Below are positions 42,905-50,873 of a DNA stretch of 64,000 bases, in pieces. The DNA lies in assembly GCF_030718205.1 (NCBI RefSeq), contig NZ_JAUZQF010000011.1, positions 248,001-312,000 of the forward strand, given 5' to 3'. Below the pieces are notes generated by a model, which saw only the letters and a program-made list of their open reading frames with translations, was not told where the DNA came from and ran no database searches. The stretch's first letter is position 1. Each line of letters begins with the position of its first letter. Position numbers and translations under genes: made by a program. The DNA is from Nonomuraea turcica. GTDB lineage: Bacteria > Actinomycetota > Actinomycetes > Streptosporangiales > Streptosporangiaceae.

Positions 42905-42941
42905 TGCAATGGGCCGCACCGTCTTCACCCGAGGAGATTCG

Positions 42942-43154
42942 TTGAGAGACAACCTCGACCTCGCCGCGAGCGCCCAGCAGTTGGCCGACGCCGCCCCGAC
43001 GGGATCGATCGACCGCGCTGCCGCTTCGTCCGTGGCCATCACGCTGGCCACCACGCGCGACATCACGCACGCCAGGAAGACGCTGGACGGGCTGTCTCCC
43101 GAGGACGTGCGCAAGGCCGCGCTGGAGCTCTTCGACCGGCTCGCCGCGAACTGA
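42942..43154 (+). CDS. Small helical hypothetical protein
   Basis: The TTG at 42942 is preferred because GAGGAGA lies just upstream. An ATG at 42909 in frame has no such site. The 70-residue product is Ala-rich and helical (ASAQQLADAAPTGSIDRAAAS, DGLSPEDVRKAALELFDRLA), with a possible ANTAR-like or antitoxin-like fold that I cannot confirm. A hairpin follows its stop. Confidence 0.6.
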   Translation: MRDNLDLAASAQQLADAAPTGSIDRAAASSVAITLATTRDITHARKTLDGLSPEDVRKAALELFDRLAAN

Positions 43155-43171
43155 CCGCCCAGGGCACCGCG

Positions 43172-43197
43172 CCGGCCCGCCTGCGCCGCCGGGCCGG
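43172..43197. terminator. Hairpin after the small-gene operon
   Basis: CCGGCCCG pairs with CGGGCCGG across a 10-base loop, 18 bases after the stop of the last small gene. It probably ends the transcript from the response regulator. Confidence 0.6.
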
Positions 43198-43258
43198 TCT
43201 TCAACGTGCTACGCCCAAGCACTGATCGGCTGGGGCGACCTTAATGTATCCCTTCTGG

Positions 43259-43290
43259 TGCTACCTCCAAAACTGAGTTGATCGGTAGCA
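43259..43290. promoter_or_regulatory. Inverted repeat upstream of the CGNR gene
   Basis: TGCTACC (43259-43265) and GGTAGCA (43284-43290) flank an 18-base spacer, ending 8 bases before the CGNR start codon. It could be an operator or fold in the leader. Confidence 0.4.
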
Positions 43291-43298
43291 TTCGATGT

Positions 43299-43964
43299 AT
43301 GGACGTGTCCGAGCTGCCGCTGGTGGGCGGCCATCCGGCCCTGGATCTGGTCAACACCCTGGAACGAGGGGTCCCGGTCCCCGGCTGGGAGCCACGGGAC
43401 TACGTGTCGGCACCGGCCACGCTGCTGCTGTGGGCGCACCGCGCCGGATTGATCACCGAAACCGAGGCCCCGGCGGTCGCCGAAGCCTGGGACCGCGACC
43501 CTGACGCGGCGCACGCCGCGCTGGCCGCCTGCCGGGACATCCGGGAGTCGCTGCACCTCACTCTGCTCGCCACCGCCGCACTGGATGTGGGGCCGATCGA
43601 CCTCGCGGCCTCCAGCGCAGCGCTCGACCGACTGCACTGCCGTTGGCTCGCCGCGGCGGGCCGCTCCAGGTTGACACCGGATCCGCGAGGGGCTTCCGCG
43701 GCCCGGCTGGTGATCGGCGTCATCCCCGCGTCCCTGGTGCCGGACCGCGCCGTGGACGCCGCCCTCGACCTGCTGCGCACGGCCGACATCGGGCGCGTGC
43801 GCCGCTGCCCGACCGAGATCGGCGGCTGCGGCTGGATCTTCCTCGACCGCAGCCGCAACGCCTCACGGAGATGGTGCCGGATGGCCGACTGCGGGACGGA
43901 GGTCAAGGCGCGCCGTCTCACCGAACGCCGGCGCGCCGCCCGGCAGGCGACGGCGGGGGCCTGA
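43299..43964 (+). CDS. CGNR/ABATE zinc-ribbon transcription regulator
   Basis: This 221-residue protein has an N-terminal ABATE-like stress domain (PLVGGHPALDLVNTLERG) and a C-terminal zinc ribbon (RRCPTEIGGCGWIFLDRSRNA, RRWCRMADCGTEVKARR). The name-giving CGNR is CGTE here, while the four Cys are kept. Family members are proposed stress-responsive DNA-binding regulators. It precedes an MFS pump gene by 87 bases and may control it. Confidence 0.85.
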   Translation: MDVSELPLVGGHPALDLVNTLERGVPVPGWEPRDYVSAPATLLLWAHRAGLITETEAPAVAEAWDRDPDAAHAALAACRDIRESLHLTLLATAALDVGPIDLAASSAALDRLHCRWLAAAGRSRLTPDPRGASAARLVIGVIPASLVPDRAVDAALDLLRTADIGRVRRCPTEIGGCGWIFLDRSRNASRRWCRMADCGTEVKARRLTERRRAARQATAGA

Positions 43965-44051
43965 AGCCCGCTTCGCCGATGCCCGCCCATCGCCCAGAGA
44001 CCTGAAACCCGTCGATCTGCTACCGGTAAAAGCGGATACAGGAGAAGCAGC

Positions 44052-45272
44052 ATGGACAGGCGCAGCACTGCACGGTCGATCGGCGCGCTGGCCGCGCTCT
44101 CGATGTCCACGTTCATCTACGTCACGAGTGAGACACTCCCCATCGGGCTGCTGACATTGATCGCGACGGATTTGTCGACCTCGCCTTCGGCCGTCGGCCT
44201 GCTGGTGACCGGCTACGGGCTCGTGGTCGTCATCACCACCATCCCCCTGACCCGGCTGACGTACCGGATGCCGCGCCGCCTCCTGCTGACGAGCCTGCTC
44301 GCCGTGTTCGTCGTGGCCGCCTGGCTTTCGGCCGCCGCGACGAGCTACGAGATCCTTCTCAGCGCCCGGGTGATCATGGCGGTCAGCCAAGCGGTGTTCT
44401 GGGCCGTCGTCATCTCGACCGCGACCGGTCTGTTCCCGCCACGCGTACACGGCCGTGTCATCGCCGTGGTGCTGGCCGGCGGCAATCTCGCCACAGTGCT
44501 GGGCGTGCCTGCCGGGACATGGCTCGGCCAGCAGGCCGGCTGGCGGGCATCCTTCGTCGCGCTCAGCGCGGTCGGTTTACTCGCCCTGGTGGCGATCGCT
44601 TTGCTGCTGCCGGCCACCGTGGCCGCGGACGCCCCCGCGACCACGGGGACCGCCCCCGACGCCCGCGCGTACTGGAGACTGCTGGTGATGTCCGCCCTCG
44701 TGGTGGCCGGGACGTTCACTGCGCTCACCTACGTCACCCCCTTCCTGACCGAGGTGAGCGCCTTCTCCGCCGGGGCGATCGGGCCGCTGCTGCTGTTACG
44801 GGGCATCGCCTCGGTCCTGGGCGTCGCCATCAGCGGGCACCTGGTCGACCGCTACGCAGGGGCGGCGATCGCCGTCCCGGTGGCGGCACAGGCCGTGGCG
44901 CTCCTCGGGCTGTACGTCCTCGGCAGCGTGCCTGGCGCAGCGGCCGCGCTGGTCGCGCTGTCCGGTCTGTCCTTCGCCGCTCTGGCCACGGCCTTGGCCG
45001 GCCGGGTGTTGCAAGTCGCCCCCGGCAGTGTCGATCTCGCCGGGGCGGGCTCGTCGACCGCATTCAACGTCGGGATCACCGCCGGGGCGCTCATCGGCAG
45101 CGGCCTGCTGTCCGGCTTCGGCGTACGCAGTACCGCGCTCGTGGGAGGACTTCTCAGTCTGGCTGGGCTCGCCCTACTGATCAGCCGCCCAGGCGGGCGT
45201 TCACGGCGCGGCGGGCCCGGGTCGCGGCATCGGGATCGCGATGCAGCTGGAGCGTATGGTTCATTGCCATGA
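44052..45272 (+). CDS. MFS efflux transporter (DHA1/arabinose-efflux type)
   Basis: The protein has 12 membrane helices, the motif A-like loop (RLTYRMPRRLLL) and GGNLATVLGVPAGTWLGQQAGWR, typical of sugar or drug efflux pumps such as AraJ/PbuE. GGAGAAG precedes the ATG. The last helix ends at LALLISRPGG, and the remaining 30 residues (basic and Gly-rich) are coded antisense to the end of the convergent TetR gene. A 92-bp overlap of two coding genes is unusual, so the C-tail may be an extension after loss of an earlier stop. Confidence 0.88.
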   Translation: MDRRSTARSIGALAALSMSTFIYVTSETLPIGLLTLIATDLSTSPSAVGLLVTGYGLVVVITTIPLTRLTYRMPRRLLLTSLLAVFVVAAWLSAAATSYEILLSARVIMAVSQAVFWAVVISTATGLFPPRVHGRVIAVVLAGGNLATVLGVPAGTWLGQQAGWRASFVALSAVGLLALVAIALLLPATVAADAPATTGTAPDARAYWRLLVMSALVVAGTFTALTYVTPFLTEVSAFSAGAIGPLLLLRGIASVLGVAISGHLVDRYAGAAIAVPVAAQAVALLGLYVLGSVPGAAAALVALSGLSFAALATALAGRVLQVAPGSVDLAGAGSSTAFNVGITAGALIGSGLLSGFGVRSTALVGGLLSLAGLALLISRPGGRSRRGGPGSRHRDRDAAGAYGSLP

Positions 45273-45780
45273 TGAGGCCGAGCAGCTCGAACGCCAGTTG
45301 GTCGGCGTCCGTTCCCGCCGGCAGGTCGCCGGCCGCCGCGGCGCGGCGCGCCTCCTTGCACAGCCGCCCACGCCAGGCATCGAACTGCGCCTCCACCGCG
45401 TCCCGGACCGGCCCCTCACGGCCGTCGAACTCGTGCGCCGCCGCCACGAAGAAACACCCGCCGGGGAAGACCCCGCGTTCCAAGTAAGAGATCCACGCCT
45501 CGCAGAGCGCGCGTAGCCTGGGCAGCCCGGGGTCGGCGGGCCGGGCGGGCTCCCAGACCTCGGCGCGGAAGATGTCCGCCGCCCGGTCGAGCACGGCGAG
45601 CTGCAGCGCCTCTTTGGAGCCGAAATGCCCGAGCAGGCCTGACTTGCTCATGCCCAGCTCGCCGGCGAGGCGGCCGATGGTGAGCCCTTCCAGCCCTTCG
45701 ACGGAGGCGACGGCGACCGAGCGGTCGAGGATGGCGGAACGGGTGCCGAGGGCTTCGGCGACGGACTTGCGCGGGCTCAT
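45181..45780 (-). CDS. TetR family regulator
   Basis: This 199-residue protein has the helix-turn-helix RSAILDRSVAVASVEGLEGL with IGRLAGELGMSKSGLLGHFGSKEALQLAVL and a TetR_C ligand domain (FPGGCFFVAAAHEFDGR). The start at 45780 gives the family N-terminus. It is divergent from the FabH-like gene with a 12-bp palindrome between them, which marks both as targets. Confidence 0.88.
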   Translation of the reverse strand: MSPRKSVAEALGTRSAILDRSVAVASVEGLEGLTIGRLAGELGMSKSGLLGHFGSKEALQLAVLDRAADIFRAEVWEPARPADPGLPRLRALCEAWISYLERGVFPGGCFFVAAAHEFDGREGPVRDAVEAQFDAWRGRLCKEARRAAAAGDLPAGTDADQLAFELLGLIMAMNHTLQLHRDPDAATRARRAVNARLGG

Positions 45781-45797
45781 GCGAGCCACTTTAGCGT

Positions 45798-45809
45798 CCG
45801 AACGTTCGG
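45798..45809. promoter_or_regulatory. Palindromic TetR operator
   Basis: CCGAACGTTCGG is a perfect 12-bp palindrome in the 47-base gap between the divergent TetR and FabH-like genes, overlapping their promoters. Confidence 0.72.
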
Positions 45810-45827
45810 TTGCTATAGTCCCGGCGT

Positions 45828-46766
45828 ATGAGCGGATCACGACTTGTCGCCACAGGCCACTACCAGCCTGTTCAAATCCTGACAAATGATGATTTGGCAG
45901 GCATGGTGGACACCAGCGACGAGTGGATCAGACAGCGGGTCGGCATCCGCACCCGGCATGTGGCCGGTCCCGACGAGAGCGTGGCAGACCTGGCCGGGCA
46001 CGCCGCCGCGAAGGCCCTGGCCGGCAGCGGCCTGGACCCGGCCGACATCGACCTCGTGCTGATCGCCACCTGCACGCAGACCGAGCGCGCCCCGAACATC
46101 GCCTCCCGCGTCGCGGCCCGGCTCGGCGTGCCGTCCGCGGCCCTCATGGACGTCGGTGTCTCGTGCTCGGGCTTCACGCACGCCCTGGCGGTGGCCGACC
46201 ACACGATCCGCGCCGGCGCGGCCACGAACGCGCTGGTCGTCGGGGCGGACAGGATGACGTCGGTCACCGACTGGACCGACCGGACCACGTGCGTGCTGAC
46301 CGGCGACGGCGCCGGGGCGGCCGTGCTGAGCGCTGCGGCCGAGGCCGAGGTCGGGCCCGTCGTGTGGGGGTCGGCGCCTGAGCTGGGCGCCGCCGTACGC
46401 ATCGAGGGCACGCCCACGCGCTTCTCCCAGGACGGGCAGACCGTCTATCGGTGGGCCACCACCCGGCTGCCCGAGATCGCCCGGCGGGCCTGCGAGCGCG
46501 GCGGCGTGCGCCCCGAGGACCTGGCGGCCGTGGTGCTGCACCAGGCCAACCTGCGCATCATCGAGCCCATCGCCAAGAAGCTCGGCGCGGTCAACGCGGT
46601 CGTGACGCGCGACGTGGTGGAGTCGGGGAACACCTCGGCCGCGAGCGTTCCCCTTGCGCTGTCGAAGCTGCTGGAGCAGGGGGTGGTGCGGCGCGGGGCG
46701 CCGATGTTGCTCTTCGGCTTCGGGGGCAATCTGTCCTACGCGGGCATGGTGGTCCGCTGCCCCTGA
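45828..46766 (+). CDS. Beta-ketoacyl-ACP synthase III (FabH-like)
   Basis: This 312-residue thiolase-fold enzyme has nucleophile C113 (GVSCSGF), a His in VLHQANLRII and an Asn in SGNTSAASV, the FabH triad, plus the glycine-rich end FGFGGNLSYAGM. It would condense an acyl-CoA with malonyl-ACP to start a fatty acid or related chain. No ACP, KASII or PKS genes are nearby, so this is a stand-alone, TetR-controlled copy rather than the housekeeping gene. It may prime unusual acyl groups or act on a CoA ester. Its end overlaps the convergent glycosyltransferase by 31 bp. Confidence 0.9.
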   Translation: MSGSRLVATGHYQPVQILTNDDLAGMVDTSDEWIRQRVGIRTRHVAGPDESVADLAGHAAAKALAGSGLDPADIDLVLIATCTQTERAPNIASRVAARLGVPSAALMDVGVSCSGFTHALAVADHTIRAGAATNALVVGADRMTSVTDWTDRTTCVLTGDGAGAAVLSAAAEAEVGPVVWGSAPELGAAVRIEGTPTRFSQDGQTVYRWATTRLPEIARRACERGGVRPEDLAAVVLHQANLRIIEPIAKKLGAVNAVVTRDVVESGNTSAASVPLALSKLLEQGVVRRGAPMLLFGFGGNLSYAGMVVRCP

Positions 46767-47413
46767 TGTTCGGACAGCACCGCCCGCATGTCCTTGATGG
46801 CCCGCAACGTGCCCCGTACGGTCCCCGTCACCTTGGAACGCCCGGCGCGCGGCAGGTAGTCGACCCCCGTCTCCGCGACCCGCCACCCCGCGGCGGCGGC
46901 CCGTAGCACCATCTCCAGCGGGTAACCGAAGCGCCGGTCGGCCAGCTCCAGGCCGAGCAGCGCGGTCCGGCGGCAGGCCCGCATCGGCCCGAGGTCGTGC
47001 ACCGATATCCCGGCGGCGCGCCGCAGCCGGCGCGCCAGGACGGCGTTCGCCCAGCGGGCGTGCGCCGGCCACGCGCCCGCCGTCGCGGCCACCCTCCGGC
47101 CCAGCACCAGATCGGCGTCCCCGCCGACGACCTGGGCCGTGACCAGCGGGAGCTGCCGGGGGTCGAGGGATGCGTCGGCGTCCATGAAGCAGACGACGTC
47201 GCTGGTGGCGGCCAGCAGGCCGGCGTGGCAGGCGGCGCCGAAACCGCGCCGCGGCTCCCGTACGACCAGGGCGCCGTGGGCGGCGGCCACCTGATCGGAA
47301 CCGTCGGTTGACCCGTTGTCCACCACGATGGGCCGGTAGCCGGGCGGCATGCGTTCCAGCACCCACGGCAACGCCTCCGCCTCGTCCAGGCAGGGCAACA
47401 CGACATCGATCAC
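46736..47413 (-). CDS. Family 2 glycosyltransferase
   Basis: This 225-residue GT-A enzyme has the nucleotide-sugar motifs VVDNGSTDGS, FMDADASLDP (DxD-like) and GRRVAATAG, and resembles dolichol-phosphate-mannose-synthase-type transferases without a membrane tail. It likely transfers a sugar to a lipid or cell-wall acceptor. The epimerase gene upstream is on the same strand, about 375 bases away, with a decayed toxin-antitoxin locus between them. Confidence 0.87.
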   Translation of the reverse strand: MIDVVLPCLDEAEALPWVLERMPPGYRPIVVDNGSTDGSDQVAAAHGALVVREPRRGFGAACHAGLLAATSDVVCFMDADASLDPRQLPLVTAQVVGGDADLVLGRRVAATAGAWPAHARWANAVLARRLRRAAGISVHDLGPMRACRRTALLGLELADRRFGYPLEMVLRAAAAGWRVAETGVDYLPRAGRSKVTGTVRGTLRAIKDMRAVLSEHQGQRTTMPA

Positions 47414-47464
47414 GCTCCAACGCTAGAGCCCGCCTGCGGCTCCAGGCCTTACGAATCCGTGACG

Positions 47465-47668
47465 TCAAGCGGCAGGCGCGCGAGGCGTCAATCGGACCTC
47501 CAAGTCCGCGTCCAGGGCACGCGCCAACCGCTCCAGGACGGGCAACGTCGGCACCGTCCCTCCAGCCTCAAACCCTCGCCACCGCGGACTGAGTCATGCC
47601 TGCCTCGCGTGCCAGCCCAGCTCGGTCATCCGGCGGTCTCTGAGCTCTCGCCAGCTCTCCTCGCTCAT
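47465..47668 (-). pseudogene. Decayed XRE-type antitoxin (HigA-like)
   Basis: The reading begins with MSEESWRELRDRRMTE, jumps to LAREAGMTQSAVAR in another frame, and then, after one extra base at 47573-47575, continues as RFEAGGTVPTLPVLERLARA and LDADLEVRLTPRAPAA. Together these are the ends of an XRE antitoxin with its middle (about 30 residues before the recognition helix) deleted near 47616-47620, plus a +1 frameshift. No full-length product is possible. Its start overlaps the toxin stop (ATGA). Confidence 0.85.
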
Positions 47669-47789
47669 GCCCCTGCTTCCTCCTCATCGACGGTGTGCTC
47701 AAGCGCGATACAGCGCCGCATGGCTCTCCACGCCCGCTTGGCCTCGCGATCGTCGCGCATCCCTGTCTTGCGGAACACGGTCAAAGCCT
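47665..47789 (-). pseudogene. 3' fragment of a RelE/HigB-type toxin
   Basis: The frame reads LTVFRKTGMRDDREAKRAWR, then AMRRCIALEHTVDEEEAGA and a stop. This matches the C-terminus of RelE/ParE-family toxins that pair with XRE antitoxins in toxin-antitoxin order. The N-terminal two thirds are gone, replaced by the end of the epimerase gene. It has no start of its own. Confidence 0.82.
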
Positions 47790-48758
47790 CTAACGCCGGG
47801 CGAACTCCTTCATGCCGTCTTCAAAGGAGATCTCGGCCGTGAAACCCAGGCCGGCGACCGCCCGGGCTGGAGAAGCGACAATGTGGCGGACGTCGCCGAG
47901 GCGGTAGGCGCCTGTGGTCACCGGGTCTGGGCCGCCTGTGTGGATGGCCAGGGCTGCGGCGAGGTCGCCGACTGTGTGTGGGGTGCCGCTGGCGATGTTG
48001 TACGGCGTCAGCGCCCCCGCCACGCCGGCCCGGAGCGCCAGCACGTTGGCCCTGGCCACGTCACGCACGTGGACGAAGTCGCGGCGCTGGCCGCCGTCCT
48101 CGAAGACCTGGGGCGCCCGCCCGGACAGCAGAGCCGACAGGAAGATGGACGCCACTCCGGCATAGGGCGTGTTCCGGGGCATGCGGGGGCCGTAAACGTT
48201 GTGGTAGCGCAGAGCCACGGCGGTGCCGCCGGTTTCCCGGGCCCAGTTGGCGGCCAGGTGTTCCTGGGCCAGCTTGGTCGTGGCGTAGGCGTTGCGGGGG
48301 TCGAGCGGGGCGTCCTCCTCGACGACCGAAGGGGAGAGGACGCTGTCGCACCGAGGGCAGCGGGGGTCGAAGAGGCCTTGCTCCAGGTCCGTGGACCGCC
48401 TCGGCCCGGGGCGGACGGGGCCGTGGCGGGGACAGTCGTAGGCGCCTTCCCCGTACACGACCATGGACGAGGCCAGCACGAGCCGCCCGACGCCGTGCCT
48501 GGCCATGGCCGCCAGCAGGGTCGCTGTGCCGTACGCGTTGACCGAGGCGTAGTCGGGCAGGTCGGCCACGTCGACGCCGAGGCCGACCTTGGCGGCCTGG
48601 TGGACGACGGCGTCGACGCCGGGCAGGAGGCGGTCCAGGGCCGCGCCGTCCCGCACGTCCACGCCGGTACGCAGGTCGGCGGGGACGACCTCGCAGTCGA
48701 GCGCTTCGGCGACGTGGCTGCCGATGAAGCCGGCGGAGCCGGTGAGGAGCACGCGCAT
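47790..48758 (-). CDS. NAD-dependent epimerase/dehydratase with zinc-ribbon-like insert
   Basis: This 322-residue extended SDR has the N-terminal TGSAGFIGSHV NAD motif and the catalytic pair Y158/K162 (YATTK). A roughly 45-residue insert follows SSMVVYGEG. It contains C109-x2-H112 and C134-x2-C137, which could hold a zinc. Such inserts occur in an actinobacterial branch of nucleotide-sugar epimerases. The product presumably makes a donor sugar for the neighbouring GT2. The end of the gene abuts the toxin remnant. Confidence 0.87.
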   Translation of the reverse strand: MRVLLTGSAGFIGSHVAEALDCEVVPADLRTGVDVRDGAALDRLLPGVDAVVHQAAKVGLGVDVADLPDYASVNAYGTATLLAAMARHGVGRLVLASSMVVYGEGAYDCPRHGPVRPGPRRSTDLEQGLFDPRCPRCDSVLSPSVVEEDAPLDPRNAYATTKLAQEHLAANWARETGGTAVALRYHNVYGPRMPRNTPYAGVASIFLSALLSGRAPQVFEDGGQRRDFVHVRDVARANVLALRAGVAGALTPYNIASGTPHTVGDLAAALAIHTGGPDPVTTGAYRLGDVRHIVASPARAVAGLGFTAEISFEDGMKEFARR

Positions 48759-48794
48759 GCCGCCGATCCAACACCTGCCCGGGTCCGGTGGATC

Positions 48795-49397
48795 TTACGA
48801 ATCGGTGACCTCGGCCAGGTGCCCGACCAGTTTCTCCAGCTGCTCGGCATAGTGCCCGGCGAACTCGGGCGAGGCGGGATCGAGGTCGAAGGCGGCCCGG
48901 ACCAGCTGCGGGAACGAGATGCCGGCCGCGGCCATCGCGAAGAACGCCACCAGCACGGCGGCCGGATCGAGATCCGCGGGGAGCTCGCCCGCCTCCTGGC
49001 GCTTCCGCAGTCCTTCCAGGTCGCGGCGCACGTCCTCGGCGAACGCGGCATCGGGCGGGCCGTCGTCGGTCAGCCCCTGCCAGACCAGGAGCTTGCCGAA
49101 GTCCCGTCGCTCGGCGTTGGCCCGCACATATCCGGCCACGAGCGCACCCAGGGAGGACGTGCGGTCGGCGAACGCGCTCTCCTCACTCTGCCAGCGGGTG
49201 GTGATCGCCTGGTAGAGGCCCTCTTTGCCGCCGAAATAGTACGAGATCAGCTGCTTGTTCACCCCGGCCCTGGCGGCGATCTCGTTGACCCGCGCCCCAG
49301 CAAACCCCTTGGCGGCGAACTCCTCCAACGCCGCCTGCAGGATCCGGGCCTTCGTGCGCTCGGGATCGCGTTGCCTCTCCTCCGGTGCTCGTCTCAT
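48795..49397 (-). CDS. TetR family repressor
   Basis: This 200-residue protein has the helix-turn-helix TKARILQAALEEFAAKGFAG with VNEIAARAGVNKQLISYYFGGKEGLYQAI and a TetR_C domain. It is divergent from an FAD monooxygenase gene, a common arrangement in which the repressor senses the enzyme's toxic substrate. Inverted repeats lie in the 64-base gap. Confidence 0.9.
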   Translation of the reverse strand: MRRAPEERQRDPERTKARILQAALEEFAAKGFAGARVNEIAARAGVNKQLISYYFGGKEGLYQAITTRWQSEESAFADRTSSLGALVAGYVRANAERRDFGKLLVWQGLTDDGPPDAAFAEDVRRDLEGLRKRQEAGELPADLDPAAVLVAFFAMAAAGISFPQLVRAAFDLDPASPEFAGHYAEQLEKLVGHLAEVTDS

Positions 49398-49414
49398 GCT
49401 CGAACTCTATCATC

Positions 49415-49449
49415 CAACCGGATGGTTGACAGAATTATCCAAACGGTTG
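49415..49449. promoter_or_regulatory. Inverted repeats between TetR and monooxygenase
   Basis: CAACC, 4 bases, GGTTG lies at 49415-49428 and CAAACGGTTG at 49440-49449. Both share CAA...TTG ends and are preceded by TCC. They fill the divergent promoter gap and are candidate operators. Confidence 0.55.
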
Positions 49450-49461
49450 ATAGTTGGAGCC

Positions 49462-50742
49462 ATGACACACCACATTGCGATCATCGGTGGCGGGATCGGC
49501 GGGCTCTGCCTGGCCCAGGGACTGCGCAAGGCAGGCTGTGACGTGACCGTCTACGAGCGGGACCGGACACCGGCCGACCGGCTGCAGGGATACCGGGTGC
49601 ACATCGATCCGAACGGCGCCCGCGCGCTGCGCGACTGCCTGCCGGACCACCTGTGGCGGTCCTTCCTGGACACGACCGGGCGGGGCGGGCAGGACTTCGG
49701 CTTCCTCACCGAGCAGCTCGACCTGCTGACGCTGATCGAGACGCCCGAAGCGGCCGATCCCGCCGACGACCACCACTCGGTCAGCCGCATCACGCTCAGG
49801 CAGGTGCTGCTGTCAGGGCTGGACGACGTCGTACGGTTCGGGAAGACGTACGAGAGGTATGAGCGCCTGCCCGACGGGCGGGTGGAGCTGTTCTTCGCGG
49901 ACGGCACGAGCGAGACCGCGGACATCGTGGTCGCCGCGGACGGCGGGAACTCCCGGGTGCGTCGGCAGTATCTGCCGCACGCCGAGCGGGTGGACACCGG
50001 GATCACGACCGTGGCGGGCAAGTTCCCCCTCACCGACGAGACCAGGAAGCTGCTGGCGCCACGGCTGGTGGACGGGCCCAACAGCATCATCCCGCCCAAG
50101 GGCATCGGGCTGTTCTGCGCGCCGCACGACCTGAGCGACCTCGCGCCCGCGACCGGCGGGATCGGGATGACCGAGCAGGCCAGCGGGATCGGGGTGACCG
50201 AGCTGGAGGGTGCGCTGATGGACAACACCAGCAGTTACGTGTTGTGGGCGGTCGGCGCGGCGGCCGGGCGGTTCCCGTCCGACATTTCCGAAATGTCGGG
50301 CCAGCAGCTCAAGGACACCGTCGCACAGATGATCAGGTCGTGGCACCCGGACCTCCGCAGGATGATCGACCTGTCGCATCCCGACACCGTCAGCCTGCTG
50401 CCGATCCGCACCTCCATCCCGATCGACCCCTGGCCGGCCACGAACATCACCCTGCTGGGCGACGCCATTCACAGCATGACCCCCATGCGCGGCATCGGCG
50501 CGAACACCGCCCTGCGCGACGCCCGCCTGCTGTGCCGCGCCCTGACCGCCGGCGGCGACCCGATCGAGGCCATCGCCGGGTACGAAGCCGAGATGCGGGA
50601 GTACGGCTTCGCCGCCGTACGCGACTCGCTGCGCTCGGCTCAGCAGTTCGTCGGGGAGAACCGGATCGCGCGGATGGGCTTCAAGTCCTTCCTCCGCCTC
50701 GTCCACAGGATCCCCTCACTCAAGGCCAAGGTTTTCTCCTGA
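49462..50742 (+). CDS. FAD-dependent monooxygenase/oxidoreductase
   Basis: This 426-residue enzyme has IAIIGGGIGGLCLAQGLRKAG for FAD binding, the DG motif (VVAADGGNSRVRRQYLP) and the GD motif NITLLGDAIHSMTPMRGIG. It is a PHBH-fold hydroxylase like those that inactivate tetracycline or rifampicin, but the substrate is unknown. The ATG at 49462 follows TTGGAGCC. It is probably induced through the divergent TetR. Confidence 0.9.
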   Translation: MTHHIAIIGGGIGGLCLAQGLRKAGCDVTVYERDRTPADRLQGYRVHIDPNGARALRDCLPDHLWRSFLDTTGRGGQDFGFLTEQLDLLTLIETPEAADPADDHHSVSRITLRQVLLSGLDDVVRFGKTYERYERLPDGRVELFFADGTSETADIVVAADGGNSRVRRQYLPHAERVDTGITTVAGKFPLTDETRKLLAPRLVDGPNSIIPPKGIGLFCAPHDLSDLAPATGGIGMTEQASGIGVTELEGALMDNTSSYVLWAVGAAAGRFPSDISEMSGQQLKDTVAQMIRSWHPDLRRMIDLSHPDTVSLLPIRTSIPIDPWPATNITLLGDAIHSMTPMRGIGANTALRDARLLCRALTAGGDPIEAIAGYEAEMREYGFAAVRDSLRSAQQFVGENRIARMGFKSFLRLVHRIPSLKAKVFS

Positions 50743-50873
50743 CGCGGACTGTTGCATGCCAGGACGCGCGGCCGGCGCTGAGACTGCTCTCAGCCCTGTG
50801 ACAAGACGGGCTACCGCACGCCGCCCCGATACGACAGGGTTGAGGCAACGTGCACCGCGAGGTAAGGAGACCT

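Noticed and set aside
44052..50742. Possible biosynthetic gene cluster from FabH, glycosyltransferase, epimerase, monooxygenase and MFS pump
   Set aside because: The genes run in mixed directions under separate TetR switches, with no ACP, PKS, NRPS or terpene core enzyme. They look like independent small units.
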